Origin: JBGPRB01 sp964422155
GTDB taxonomy: Bacteria; Chloroflexota; Dehalococcoidia; Dehalococcoidales; RBG-16-60-22
DNA length: 16,056 nt
NCBI GenBank assembly: GCA_964422155.1
Contig: CAYQZZ010000049.1
Span: forward strand, 1-16,056
Reading direction: 5' to 3'
The notes beneath the pieces were generated by a model that worked only from the letters and a program-made list of their open reading frames with translations, ran no database searches and was not told the DNA's origin. Positions 1 to 6,455 of this stretch are shown in pieces. Every line of letters starts with the position of its first letter. The stretch's first letter is position 1. Made by a program: the position numbers and the translations under genes.

Positions 1-2
1 TG

Positions 3-1247
3 CCGGAGGCTATCTTAAGTCCGCCCATCCGATGGCTGGGGGAGACCTTCTGCGGTCAGTCGCTGGAGCAGCAGTTCGTCCCCTTTACCTACCCCGCCCC
101 CGGCTGCTCCGAGGTTAAAATGTTCTACCGATACGGCGGTTCCTTCCTGGGCACGATGACTGACACCAATCGCTACGTCAGGATGTACCAGAGCCCCAAA
201 CTGGAGTTCGTCGTCAACCAGGACTGCTGGTGGTGTACGGAAACGCATCTGGCTGATATTATCCTGCCGGCCTGCACCAACTTCGAGCGTTGTGACATCG
301 GCGAATGGGCCAATACCGGCGGCTATACCCATCACGGCTCCAATGCCTGCAACCACCGGGTCGTTGTCTACCAGCACAAGTGCATCGACCCTCTTTTCGA
401 GTCGAAATCGGACTATCAAATATTTACAGAGCTTGCCGGGAGGCTGGGCATCAAAGAGAAATTTACCGAGGGCAACTCTGAGGAAGACTGGATAGAGAAG
501 GTCTATATCTTTTCCGACCTGCCGAAATACATATCCTTCGAGGACTTTAAGGAAAAGGGGTATTTCATCGTGCCCATGCCGGAAAACTATAAGGCGACGC
601 CCGCCCTGCGCTGGTTTTACGAGGGGCGTGAGTGCGATACGCCCGACCATTTCAACCCGAAACGTAATACGAAGAAGGGTAAAGAACTGGGAACTTACAG
701 CGGCAAGATAGAGTTCGTCTCACAGAGCTTGAAGAAACACCTCCCCGACGATAAAGAAAGGCCGCCTTTACCCCGCTATATCCCCAGCTGGGAAGGCTAT
801 AACTCGAAGCTGGCGAAGAAATATCCCCTCCAGCTTATCACCCCTCACCCCCGGTACTCCTTCCACACGCAGCATGACGCCAATACGTCGTGGCTGGGCG
901 AGATTCCGGGCCACCGCGTCGGGAAGGATGGTTATTTCTGGCATCCCGTGCGCATTAATCCGGAAGATGCCGTCGTCCGCGGCATCAAAAACGGCGATAC
1001 CGTGAAGCTGTATAACGACCGCGGCGCTGTGCTCTGCATCGCTGAGGTCACGGAGAGGATGAGGCCGGGGGTTTTACACTCTTATTACGGCTCTGGTAAG
1101 TACGACCCCCTCGAGCCGGGGAACCCGGACAGCATCGATAAGGGCGGCTGTGTTAGCATCCTGACGCCCTCCCGAATGCTTTCAAAGAACGTTCCCGGCA
1201 TGGCGCCGAACTCCTGCCTGGTGGAAATAGACAGGTGGGAAGGGTAA
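3..1247 (+). CDS. Molybdopterin-dependent oxidoreductase (DMSO reductase family), C-terminal part
   Basis: The frame is open from the first bases of the window, so the start and the N-terminal half lie upstream; about 414 residues remain. The visible part has a stretch reading DCWWCTETHLADIILPAC followed by NFERCDIGEWANTGGY, the typical 'other nickel-free' region where these enzymes hold the second pyranopterin. The last ~110 residues form the C-terminal molybdopterin dinucleotide-binding domain, with the motifs TPHPRYSFHT and VRINPEDAVVRGIKNGD. Known of the family: a cytoplasmic or exported catalytic subunit with bis-MGD molybdenum or tungsten. The W/C-rich segment and the HPRYSFHT motif make me think of the pyrogallol-phloroglucinol transhydroxylase/acetylene hydratase branch, but that sub-family call is from memory. 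No electron-transfer subunit follows; a nitroreductase-family gene comes 39 bp downstream. Family confident, substrate unknown. Confidence 0.85.
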   Translation, partial: PEAILSPPIRWLGETFCGQSLEQQFVPFTYPAPGCSEVKMFYRYGGSFLGTMTDTNRYVRMYQSPKLEFVVNQDCWWCTETHLADIILPACTNFERCDIGEWANTGGYTHHGSNACNHRVVVYQHKCIDPLFESKSDYQIFTELAGRLGIKEKFTEGNSEEDWIEKVYIFSDLPKYISFEDFKEKGYFIVPMPENYKATPALRWFYEGRECDTPDHFNPKRNTKKGKELGTYSGKIEFVSQSLKKHLPDDKERPPLPRYIPSWEGYNSKLAKKYPLQLITPHPRYSFHTQHDANTSWLGEIPGHRVGKDGYFWHPVRINPEDAVVRGIKNGDTVKLYNDRGAVLCIAEVTERMRPGVLHSYYGSGKYDPLEPGNPDSIDKGGCVSILTPSRMLSKNVPGMAPNSCLVEIDRWEG

Positions 1248-1286
1248 CTAGAGTATAGTAAAGTAAAGAAAAGGACTGGTAAGAAT

Positions 1287-1826
1287 ATGGAAACTTTAAT
1301 GGAAATTATCAAGAAAAGAGTCAGCATCCGCGCCTATAAGGACAAGCCGCTTTCCAAGAAGGTGGTTCAGGCCATTCTGGAAGCTGCCCGGTACGCGCCT
1401 ACCGCGAAGAACCTCCAGCAACTGGAATACAAGGTGATTACGAGCAAGTCTATGATTACAAAGCTCTCGGAGGGGATTGACCAGGTTATCAGGAAGGAGG
1501 GCTTCCCTGTGAAAGGGCCACCCGGTGGCCGGCCCGGTGTTTTCCATAATGCTCCGCTCCTGATAATTATTACCGCCCCGAAGGAGAATAGGTTCAGCGC
1601 TTCGGATGCAGCCCTGGCCGTCCAGAATATCATGCTCTATGCCACCTCCATCGACCTGGGGTCGTGCTTTATCGGGATGGCGAAGCTCATCGAGAGGGAC
1701 AAAAACCTGCTTAAGGCGCTGCACATTGCGGACGATAGGAATATCGCGGCGGCGGTTATCTGCGGCTACGCTGATGAGAAGCCCGAGCCCAAAGAGAAGA
1801 AGCTCAACGCCGAGTTCTTCAAGTAA
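1287..1826 (+). CDS. Nitroreductase family protein
   Basis: This 179-residue protein has the length and layout of single-domain FMN-dependent nitroreductases. The N-terminal signature (residues 5-35: KKRVSIRAYKDKPLS, then AILEAARYAPTAKN) carries the Arg/Ser pair that holds the FMN phosphate. The middle segment SDAALAVQNIMLYATSIDLG (about 107-126) and the C-terminal GYADEKP match the family as well. Known role: NAD(P)H-dependent two-electron reduction of nitro compounds, quinones or flavins; the true substrate cannot be told from sequence. The ATG at 1287 was chosen because AAGGA lies 11 bases before it; a second ATG at 1299 is possible. It follows the molybdoenzyme by 39 bp on the same strand and may be co-transcribed with it. 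A repeat element begins 22 bp after the stop. Confidence 0.88.
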   Translation: METLMEIIKKRVSIRAYKDKPLSKKVVQAILEAARYAPTAKNLQQLEYKVITSKSMITKLSEGIDQVIRKEGFPVKGPPGGRPGVFHNAPLLIIITAPKENRFSASDAALAVQNIMLYATSIDLGSCFIGMAKLIERDKNLLKALHIADDRNIAAAVICGYADEKPEPKEKKLNAEFFK

Positions 1827-1848
1827 GCAGGGTATTAGCAATTCATTG

Positions 1849-1946
1849 TGTCATTCCCGTGAAAACGTCCTGATACTATCGGGACAGCATTCGAATACTG
1901 TCATTCTGACCCCGATGAAATCGGGACAGCCTGCGCTGGAATGACA
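1849..1946. repeat. 98-bp MITE-like repeat with TGTCATTCC ends
   Basis: The element begins TGTCATTCC and ends GGAATGACA, a perfect 9-bp terminal inverted repeat. Inside is a CCCGAT/ATCGGG hairpin (1911-1925) and a second internal TGTCATTC at 1899. It lies between the nitroreductase stop and the 3' ends of the two tRNA genes. A second element with the same termini and the same 98-bp length is at 3957-4054. No coding capacity is seen, so any mobility would need a transposase elsewhere. Confidence 0.65.
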
Positions 1947-1985
1947 ATACATAATAAAGAGAAGCAAAGAAAAGTGTAGAAAGAA

Positions 1986-2061
1986 TGGAGCGGAAGACGG
2001 GACTCGAACCCGTGACCTCCTCCTTGGCAAGGAGGCGTTCTACCGACTGAACTACTTCCGC
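1986..2061 (-). tRNA. tRNA-Gly (GCC)
   Basis: The reverse complement folds into a full cloverleaf: acceptor GCGGAAG/CTTCCGC, D stem GTTC/GAAC, anticodon stem CCTCC/GGAGG with loop TTGCCAA (anticodon GCC), T stem ACGGG/CCCGT with loop TTCGAGT, discriminator U. The CCA end is encoded (TGG at 1986-1988 on the plus strand). Length is 76 nt with CCA. It lies 12 bp downstream of tRNA-Phe and is probably cut from the same transcript. Confidence 0.97.
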
Positions 2062-2073
2062 CTGGCCGTTTCA

Positions 2074-2149
<76 letters not shown>

Positions 2150-2161
2150 GTGACATTCAGA

Positions 2162-2191
2162 ATTATACAATTTACGTTAACTAAAAATCAA
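2162..2191 (-). promoter_or_regulatory. Promoter of the tRNA-Phe/tRNA-Gly unit
   Basis: On the minus strand a perfect -10 TATAAT (2167-2162) is preceded by TTGATT (2191-2186) with an 18-bp spacer. Transcription would start near 2155, only a few bases before the mature 5' end of tRNA-Phe, as expected for a tRNA operon. Confidence 0.75.
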
Positions 2192-2293
2192 CTCTTTTGT
2201 GAATCTGTACTTGCCAACCATACGTTGAGCAGAATAACGTTTTGGGGCTGGAATAGTAGAGTCTGATCTTGCTTCCTCACAGAGGGCAAATAT

Positions 2294-2340
2294 TTGACAC
2301 GTGTGTTATAATGTTGCATAAAATAGAACCTAGAAGGAGG
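2294..2340 (+). promoter_or_regulatory. Promoter and strong ribosome binding site of the small membrane protein
   Basis: An extended -10, TGTTATAAT (2304-2312), stands 33 bp before the start codon. A perfect TTGACA (2294-2299) lies upstream, but only 7 bp from that -10; TTGACA pairs with proper 17-bp spacing only with the poor CATAAA at 2317-2322. Either arrangement starts transcription just before GAAGGAGG (2333-2340), a near-perfect Shine-Dalgarno 5 bases ahead of ATG 2346. Confidence 0.6.
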
Positions 2341-2345
2341 AAGAA

Positions 2346-2564
2346 ATGCCACCTATTTTCAAAGCTTTAGCAACAATAAGCGCTTGGACACTGTTTATCT
2401 GTTCATGGTTAATGCTGCTTGGAACCACAATTGGCATGGGTACCCGTGGAGACCTATTTAGTGATGAGGTTCTGAAAATTGGGGACGCCATTGCTTTCGC
2501 ACTTGCCGCTGTCGGCATAGTTTTGTCAGTAGTTGTCATGAGACTCAGGCAAAAGATGGAATAA
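2346..2564 (+). CDS. Small two-helix membrane protein, unknown function
   Basis: This encodes 72 residues with two hydrophobic helices (about residues 8-31 and 44-65) joined by a short loop reading GTRGDLFSDEV, and a short basic tail, MRLRQKME. I do not recognise a family. It is likely real rather than chance: it has a strong ribosome binding site (GAAGGAGG), a promoter just upstream, and a hydrophobicity pattern that random frames rarely give. Base use is AT-richer than the flanking genes and it stands alone in a gene-poor stretch, which could mean later arrival, though small membrane proteins are often AT-rich anyway. By the positive-inside rule the C-terminus is probably cytoplasmic. Confidence 0.7.
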   Translation: MPPIFKALATISAWTLFICSWLMLLGTTIGMGTRGDLFSDEVLKIGDAIAFALAAVGIVLSVVVMRLRQKME

Positions 2565-2821
2565 GTTAACTATTCATCTAATCCCAAGTGTTCGCTTACC
2601 CTTAACCAGAGGTTAATAAACATAAGCAAGTATCATGGGTGTTGCTGCCCTGATTTTAGCTTGCGTTACTGCTAAGTTAAGAAAAACTGTGGAATAAAGC
2701 GGTTCTCTAGGTTGAGAATCCATGTTGTTCATACGCAGAGCAGAATGACGTTGAGCGTAATCTATAGTTTCCTAAACAATCCCGCCCGGCAGGCTATTGA
2801 CAGACTCATGACGCTATGTAA

Positions 2822-2986
2822 AGATATATCGTTATAGTTTTTTACCAGGAGCTTCACCTGTCTCAAACGATAGTCACCGAAGAAACTCCTCCTAAAAAAA
2901 TCTGGGGTCTTCACCCCAATATCTTCTTCCTGGGGCTGGTCAGCCTCGCAATACAAAAAACACTGGCGCTGCTAAAAGAAAAGTAA
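2822..2986 (+). pseudogene. Possible remnant of an MFS transporter N-terminus
   Basis: An in-frame stretch on the plus strand ends KKIWGLHPNIFFLGLVSL, then AIQKTLALLKEK and a stop. The motif GLxPNxFFLGLVS is common at the beginning of the first membrane helix of one MFS subgroup. There is no start codon in frame after the upstream stop at 2819, and the homology ends abruptly after LVSL, so at most an internally deleted remnant is left. This rests on recognition of a short motif only. Confidence 0.25.
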
Positions 2987-3007
2987 ATGAGGTTTCGTTT
3001 AATCAGT

Positions 3008-3104
3008 CTCCTCTCCCTCGACGGGAGAGGTAAGGGTGAGGGTGAGTTCTCAGGTGTATAAAATGCCCCCTCACCTTAATCCTCTCCCTCGGCGGGGAGA
3101 GGAG
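3008..3104. repeat. Inverted pair of CTCTCCC hairpin repeats (97 bp)
   Basis: The left arm (3008-3043) holds the hairpin CTCTCCC-TCGAC-GGGAGAG followed by a GGTAAGGGTGAGGG tract. The right arm (about 3067-3104) is close to its reverse complement, with CCCCTCACCTTAATCC followed by the hairpin CTCTCCCTCGGCGGGGAGAG. The whole could fold into one long cruciform. It ends 5 bp before the panC stop codon and may help stop transcription of the pantothenate operon, although no T-run follows the hairpins. Confidence 0.6.
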
Positions 3105-3109
3105 AATTT

Positions 3110-3940
3110 TTATTCCAATATAATATTATCAATCAGCCGCACCTTGCCGAATTTCACCGCCATCGATACCAGCGCCGGGGGCCTGACCCTGTGTATTTCT
3201 TTCAGCGTCTCATTATTAGCGATGCTGATATAATCGATGTTGGCCAGCGGCTCTTTCTCGATAAGCTCGGTCATCTCGTGGCGTATCGTACCGGCGTCTT
3301 TCTCGCCCTGTGACCATAGCTCCTGTGCCAGTGTCAACGCTCGGTAAAGGACAGGGGCTACCTGACGCTGCTCGCGCGTGAGTCTGGTATTGCGACTGCT
3401 CATCGCCAGGCCGTCGGGCTCGCGTACCGTGGGACATACCATTATTTCCAGGTTCATATTGAGGTCGGCCACCATTTTCTTGATAACGGCCACCTGCTGG
3501 GCGTCCTTCTGCCCGAAATAAGCCTTGGCCGGCTCCATGATATTGAACAGCTTGTTGACGACGGTGGTAACGCCGCGGAAATGGCCGGGTCGCACTGCCC
3601 CTTCCAGCCTCTCCGTGATGTCCTTGACCTCTACCCAGCTATCGTACTTCTCCGGGTACATCTCTAAAGCCGACGGCATAAAGACGATATCCGTTAGCGG
3701 CTCCAGCATGGACAGGTCGCGCCTGGTGTTGCGCGGGTAGCTTTTAAAGTCCTCTTTGGGTCCGAACTGCGTGGGATTGACGAATATGCTAACCACCACT
3801 GACGGGTTTTCTTCTTTGGCTTGCTTGACCAGCGACAGGTGGCCTTCATGGAGATAGCCCATGGTCGGCACGAAGCCCACCGACCCGGCTATTTTGTTCC
3901 TTGCCTGCCGCATCTCGGCAATCTTTTCGATAACTTTCAT
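3110..3940 (-). CDS. panC: Pantothenate synthetase (pantoate-beta-alanine ligase)
   Basis: This 276-residue cytoplasmic enzyme joins pantoate and beta-alanine at the cost of ATP to AMP, the last step of vitamin B5 synthesis. All family motifs are present: VPTMGYLHEGH (24-34, with the His31/His34 ATP-site pair), FVNPTQFG (53-60), RPGHFRGV (117-124), YFGQKDAQQ (141-149) and GLAMSSRN (177-184). Length is typical. It is the last gene of the operon. The start ATG fits the family N-terminus, but I see no convincing Shine-Dalgarno in the bases before it, and the 118-bp gap to panB is almost filled by a 98-bp repeat. The repeat may have separated the gene from an earlier, tighter junction. Confidence 0.97.
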   Translation of the reverse strand: MKVIEKIAEMRQARNKIAGSVGFVPTMGYLHEGHLSLVKQAKEENPSVVVSIFVNPTQFGPKEDFKSYPRNTRRDLSMLEPLTDIVFMPSALEMYPEKYDSWVEVKDITERLEGAVRPGHFRGVTTVVNKLFNIMEPAKAYFGQKDAQQVAVIKKMVADLNMNLEIMVCPTVREPDGLAMSSRNTRLTREQRQVAPVLYRALTLAQELWSQGEKDAGTIRHEMTELIEKEPLANIDYISIANNETLKEIHRVRPPALVSMAVKFGKVRLIDNIILE

Positions 3941-3956
3941 GAAATTTCACGAGTAT

Positions 3957-4054
3957 TGTCATTCCCGCGCAGGCGGGAATCCAGAGGAGGCGATAAGGGG
4001 AATGGATTCTGGCCCTCGGGCTGAACTCGGGCTGAAGCCTTCGCTAGAATGACA
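3957..4054. repeat. 98-bp MITE-like repeat between panB and panC
   Basis: It begins TGTCATTCCCGC and ends GAATGACA, giving an 8-bp terminal inverted repeat shared with the element at 1849-1946, and has the same length. The first 25 bases include the hairpin ATTCCCGCGCAGGCGGGAAT. It lies 16 bp before panC and 4 bp after the panB stop, in the middle of an otherwise compact operon, so it must be co-transcribed. It could act as an mRNA processing or attenuation element. Confidence 0.7.
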
Positions 4055-4058
4055 GGGT

Positions 4059-4895
4059 TTATTTCAATCCTTCCAACTCCGTTAATACCGTCTCGTCGAT
4101 AATAAAACTGTGCTTTTCGGTGGGGAATTTGCCGGACTTTACCTCGTTATAATACTCGGTAACGGCGCTTGACATAATATCAGCAAGCTTGGCATATTGC
4201 TTGGCGTGCTTGGGCACGAATTCGGTAAACGAACCCAGAATATCGTTGATAATCTGCACCTGGCCGTCGCAGTAGGGACCGGCGCCGATGCCGATAGTAG
4301 GAATATTTATTTTCTTCGTTACTATCGCCGCCAGTTTGTAGGGTATAGCTTCCAGGACGATGGCGAAAGCCCCGGCCTGTTCCAGTACCCGGGCATCCTC
4401 AATAAGTTGCCTGGCAGCCTCCAGGGACTTGGCCTGAACCTTGAGGCCGCCCAGTTGATGGACTGACTGCGGCGTAAGCCCCAGGTGCCCCATCACCGGA
4501 ATCCCGCAGTCCACGATTCGTTTAACCTTATCGGCGACAGTAATACCGCCTTCCAGCTTAACCGCCTGGGCGCCGGCTTCCTGGATAAAACGTGCCGCAT
4601 TACGCATGGCGTCCTCAACGCTGACGTGATAAGTCATGAACGGCATATCGCCGACTATCAGCGCCTTGCTGGTGCCCCTGACCACTGCCTTGGTATGATG
4701 AATCATGACATCCATGTCTACCGGTATCGGTGTTTCGTAGCCGAGCACGACCATGCCCAGGCTGTCCCCGACCAGTATCATCGGTATACCCGCATTTTCC
4801 ACCAGTTTGGCTGTGGAGTAATCGTAAGAGGTGAGCATAACTATCTTCTCACCTTTTTGCTTCATCTCTTTAATCTGGTTAATCGTAACTCGCAT
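4059..4895 (-). CDS. panB: 3-methyl-2-oxobutanoate hydroxymethyltransferase
   Basis: PanB transfers a one-carbon unit from methylene-tetrahydrofolate to ketoisovalerate, giving ketopantoate. The 278-residue sequence carries the metal-binding acids in VGDSLGMV (Asp44), VGDMPFMTY (Asp83) and VKLEGG (Lys113, Glu115), plus PVMGHLGLTPQSVHQLGG (133-150), the catalytic Glu in IVLEAIP (Glu182) and GIGAGPYCDGQ (202-212). Length is normal for this (beta/alpha)8 enzyme. The start is set by GGAGAGG in the 9-base gap after the panD stop; the Shine-Dalgarno overlaps that stop codon, so the two genes are probably translationally coupled. A repeat follows within 4 bp of the stop. Confidence 0.97.
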   Translation of the reverse strand: MRVTINQIKEMKQKGEKIVMLTSYDYSTAKLVENAGIPMILVGDSLGMVVLGYETPIPVDMDVMIHHTKAVVRGTSKALIVGDMPFMTYHVSVEDAMRNAARFIQEAGAQAVKLEGGITVADKVKRIVDCGIPVMGHLGLTPQSVHQLGGLKVQAKSLEAARQLIEDARVLEQAGAFAIVLEAIPYKLAAIVTKKINIPTIGIGAGPYCDGQVQIINDILGSFTEFVPKHAKQYAKLADIMSSAVTEYYNEVKSGKFPTEKHSFIIDETVLTELEGLK

Positions 4896-4904
4896 GGCCT
4901 CTCC

Positions 4905-5291
4905 TTAGGCGAATATTTTTTCATCCAGCTTCGTCCTTCCTTTTAAAGGAAGGATAGTATTTTTCTCATCGACGTACACTATCTTCGGCCTGTAATTTTT
5001 CGTCTGCTCTTCAGGGACCTGCGTATAGGTCAGGATGATGACGATATCCCCTTTGACAGCGAGTCGGGCGGCGGCTCCGTTCAGGCAGATTGCACCGCTG
5101 CCTTCCGCGCCTTCGATAGCGTAGGTAGTGAAACGGGCGCCGTTGTTGATGTTGAGAACATGTACCTGCTCGTAGGCGAGGATGTCGGCCTCTGCCATGA
5201 GCTTCCTGTCGATAGTGACGCTGCCTTCGTAGTCGATGTTGGCGTCGGTGACGCGGGCCCGGTGGATTTTACTCTTTAACATCGTTCTCAT
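4905..5291 (-). CDS. panD: Aspartate 1-decarboxylase
   Basis: PanD makes beta-alanine from aspartate. The protein is a pyruvoyl enzyme that cuts itself. The 128-residue sequence shows the N-terminal MLKSKIHRARVTDANIDYEG, with the self-cleavage site Gly23-Ser24 in YEGSVTID; Ser24 becomes the pyruvoyl group. The active-site Lys8 and Tyr-containing NGAAARLAVKGD (about 71-82) match the family. GGGAG lies about 8 bases before the ATG; a second ATG three codons on is also possible. The gap from the upstream dehydrogenase gene is 25 bp and panB follows 9 bp after, which shows one operon. Confidence 0.97.
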   Translation of the reverse strand: MRTMLKSKIHRARVTDANIDYEGSVTIDRKLMAEADILAYEQVHVLNINNGARFTTYAIEGAEGSGAICLNGAAARLAVKGDIVIILTYTQVPEEQTKNYRPKIVYVDEKNTILPLKGRTKLDEKIFA

Positions 5292-5316
5292 TTGATTTCT
5301 CCCTGAACGTATTTTG

Positions 5317-6177
5317 TCAGTTCGCTATTAACACGATTTCCAGTTCGCCGGCTTGCTTTTTATCGATTTTGCCCTTGGCCAGAGCAATGGGAATAGTCTG
5401 TAAACCGAGCTCTTTGTAGGGAAATAGCAAAGCTGGGGCTTCTTCACGCAGGACTTTAAGATGTTTGTTCACTGTGCCGATATCGCCGCGGGCTATCGGG
5501 CCAGTCAGGCATTGCGGTATGCCGATATTTTCGATGTTGTTCAGGGTGCCGCGGATTAATGGTAGGAGGGCTCGGGTAGCCTGGTCGGAGGGGATGGAAA
5601 AGGTCTGCCAGAGGTCGGTGGCCATCTTGACCAGCGTTACCATGTAGTTACTGGCAAACACGGCGGCGGTGTGGTAGGCTACCTTGTCGCTGGCTTTCAG
5701 TTCAATATAGTATCCGTCGAGAGCCGCCGCCATATCCTTGAGAGTGTCCAGCAGTGGCCCCCCGGCCTCTATGGCGAATGTCGAGCCGGGAATATTGTCT
5801 ATAGCCTGCCTGACGCCGGCGAGGGTCTGGAGGGGATGGAAACAGCCTACCATGGCCCCGGATTTTCTGGCCGGCTCCAGAATATCGGTAGAATCGGCGC
5901 CGCTGCAGTGAATGACGCTCCGCCCTGCGGGCCATTTTACCTGTGAGACTACTCCGGCGATAGCGTTATCAGGGGTTGTGATGAAAATGAGGTCCACGGC
6001 ATCGGCTACTTCCTGGCTGCTGTTCAGCACGCGGCAACCGGTGACTTCTCTGGCCAGTTTTCTGGCAGAGGACCGGCTCCGGCTGTACACGCCCGTCACC
6101 GCATAGCCCTTGCGGCTTAAAAGAATCGCCAGGGCGGTTCCTACTGTTCCGGCTCCGATAAAACCAACTTTGAGCAT
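5317..6177 (-). CDS. Rossmann/DUF2520 dehydrogenase, candidate ketopantoate reductase
   Basis: The 286-residue protein begins with an NAD(P)-binding Rossmann domain (KVGFIGAGTVGTAL, glycines 8, 10, 13; then TTPDNAIAGVV around 68-78 and VIHCSGADS). It continues with CFHPLQTLAG (about 112-121) and a helical C-terminal half typical of the Rossmann-like plus DUF2520 architecture. No classical panE is seen, and this gene heads an operon that supplies the other pantothenate enzymes. A PanG-type ketopantoate reductase unrelated in detail to PanE has been described in Francisella; from memory it has similar architecture. I therefore infer that this gene supplies the NADPH-dependent reduction of ketopantoate to pantoate, but the sequence alone does not prove the substrate. 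The Shine-Dalgarno AGGAGAGGG lies directly before ATG 6177. Confidence 0.85.
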   Translation of the reverse strand: MLKVGFIGAGTVGTALAILLSRKGYAVTGVYSRSRSSARKLAREVTGCRVLNSSQEVADAVDLIFITTPDNAIAGVVSQVKWPAGRSVIHCSGADSTDILEPARKSGAMVGCFHPLQTLAGVRQAIDNIPGSTFAIEAGGPLLDTLKDMAAALDGYYIELKASDKVAYHTAAVFASNYMVTLVKMATDLWQTFSIPSDQATRALLPLIRGTLNNIENIGIPQCLTGPIARGDIGTVNKHLKVLREEAPALLFPYKELGLQTIPIALAKGKIDKKQAGELEIVLIAN

Positions 6178-6186
6178 CCCTCTCCT

Positions 6187-6220
6187 AAAACGAAAACCCT
6201 CTCAGATATTACTGAGAGGG
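6187..6220 (-). terminator. Intrinsic terminator in the leader of the pantothenate operon
   Basis: On the minus strand a perfect 9-bp stem, CCCTCTCAG/CTGAGAGGG with a 6-base loop, is followed by TTTTCGTTTT. It lies about 20 nt downstream of a putative leader and only 9 bp before the start codon of the first structural gene, so it stops transcription before the operon. This position indicates attenuation rather than the end of a gene. Confidence 0.8.
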
Positions 6221-6327
6221 CAAACTCATTGCTCTATAATTCTTGCCGTCTCGGTCGTATCCGATCCAAGCGACTTAGTTTGTTAAGGACAAATGCTCTT
6301 AACTCACCGCCATAACGGTCGATGGTC
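6187..6327 (-). promoter_or_regulatory. Attenuator leader of the pantothenate operon (possible pan-motif RNA)
   Basis: The leader of about 140 nt has three stacked alternatives. CCGAGACGGCAA (6254-6243) can pair at 10 of 12 positions with TTGCCCTCTCAG (6223-6212), which contains the 5' arm of the terminator, so antiterminator and terminator exclude each other. The antiterminator strand is itself covered by a small hairpin TCGG-ATACGA-CCGA (6264-6251). Another hairpin GTTAAG/CTTAAC (6303-6282) lies upstream. A structured 'pan' RNA motif is known upstream of pantothenate genes in Chloroflexota and Firmicutes; I cannot confirm that this leader matches its consensus. Confidence 0.55.
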
Positions 6328-6333
6328 ACTAAT

Positions 6334-6363
6334 ATTTTATCACGTATATTCTCCATTTGTCAA
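6334..6363 (-). promoter_or_regulatory. Promoter of the pantothenate operon
   Basis: On the minus strand TTGACA (6363-6358) and TAAAAT (6339-6334) are separated by 18 bp, and TGA before the -10 makes it an extended -10. The start would be near 6327. It stands back to back with the hisA promoter, their -35 boxes 29 bp apart. Confidence 0.7.
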
Positions 6364-6392
6364 TGTGGTTAGGTATACAATTAAATCACAAC

Positions 6393-6422
6393 TTGGCTTA
6401 AATATAGTCGAGGTGCTATAAT
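6393..6422 (+). promoter_or_regulatory. Promoter of hisA-hisI
   Basis: TTGGCT (6393-6398) and a perfect TATAAT (6417-6422) are separated by 18 bp, with TGC before the -10 (extended -10). Transcription would begin near 6429, leaving a leader of about 27 nt with AAAGAGG (6443-6449) in front of the hisA coding region. This leaves no room for an upstream canonical start codon. Confidence 0.7.
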
Positions 6423-6455
6423 TTCATCATTGTTGACGATTGAAAGAGGCCTGTA

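Larger units (their letters stand above)
2565..3109. other. 545-bp stretch without an intact gene
   Basis: No complete gene is visible. Three things lie here: a copy (2730-2752) of a 23-bp imperfect direct repeat whose partner is at 2219-2241; a frame at 2822-2986 that resembles the start of an MFS transporter but lacks a start codon; and an inverted repeat pair at 3008-3104. The stretch looks like decayed sequence plus small repeats. Confidence 0.6.

Noticed and set aside
15..650. A 211-codon minus-strand frame inside the molybdoenzyme gene
   Set aside because: The plus-strand frame is strongly conserved; the antisense frame has no recognisable features.
2762..2956. A 64-codon minus-strand frame in the gene-poor stretch
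   Set aside because: It has no recognisable family or ribosome site and is antisense to the possible transporter remnant.
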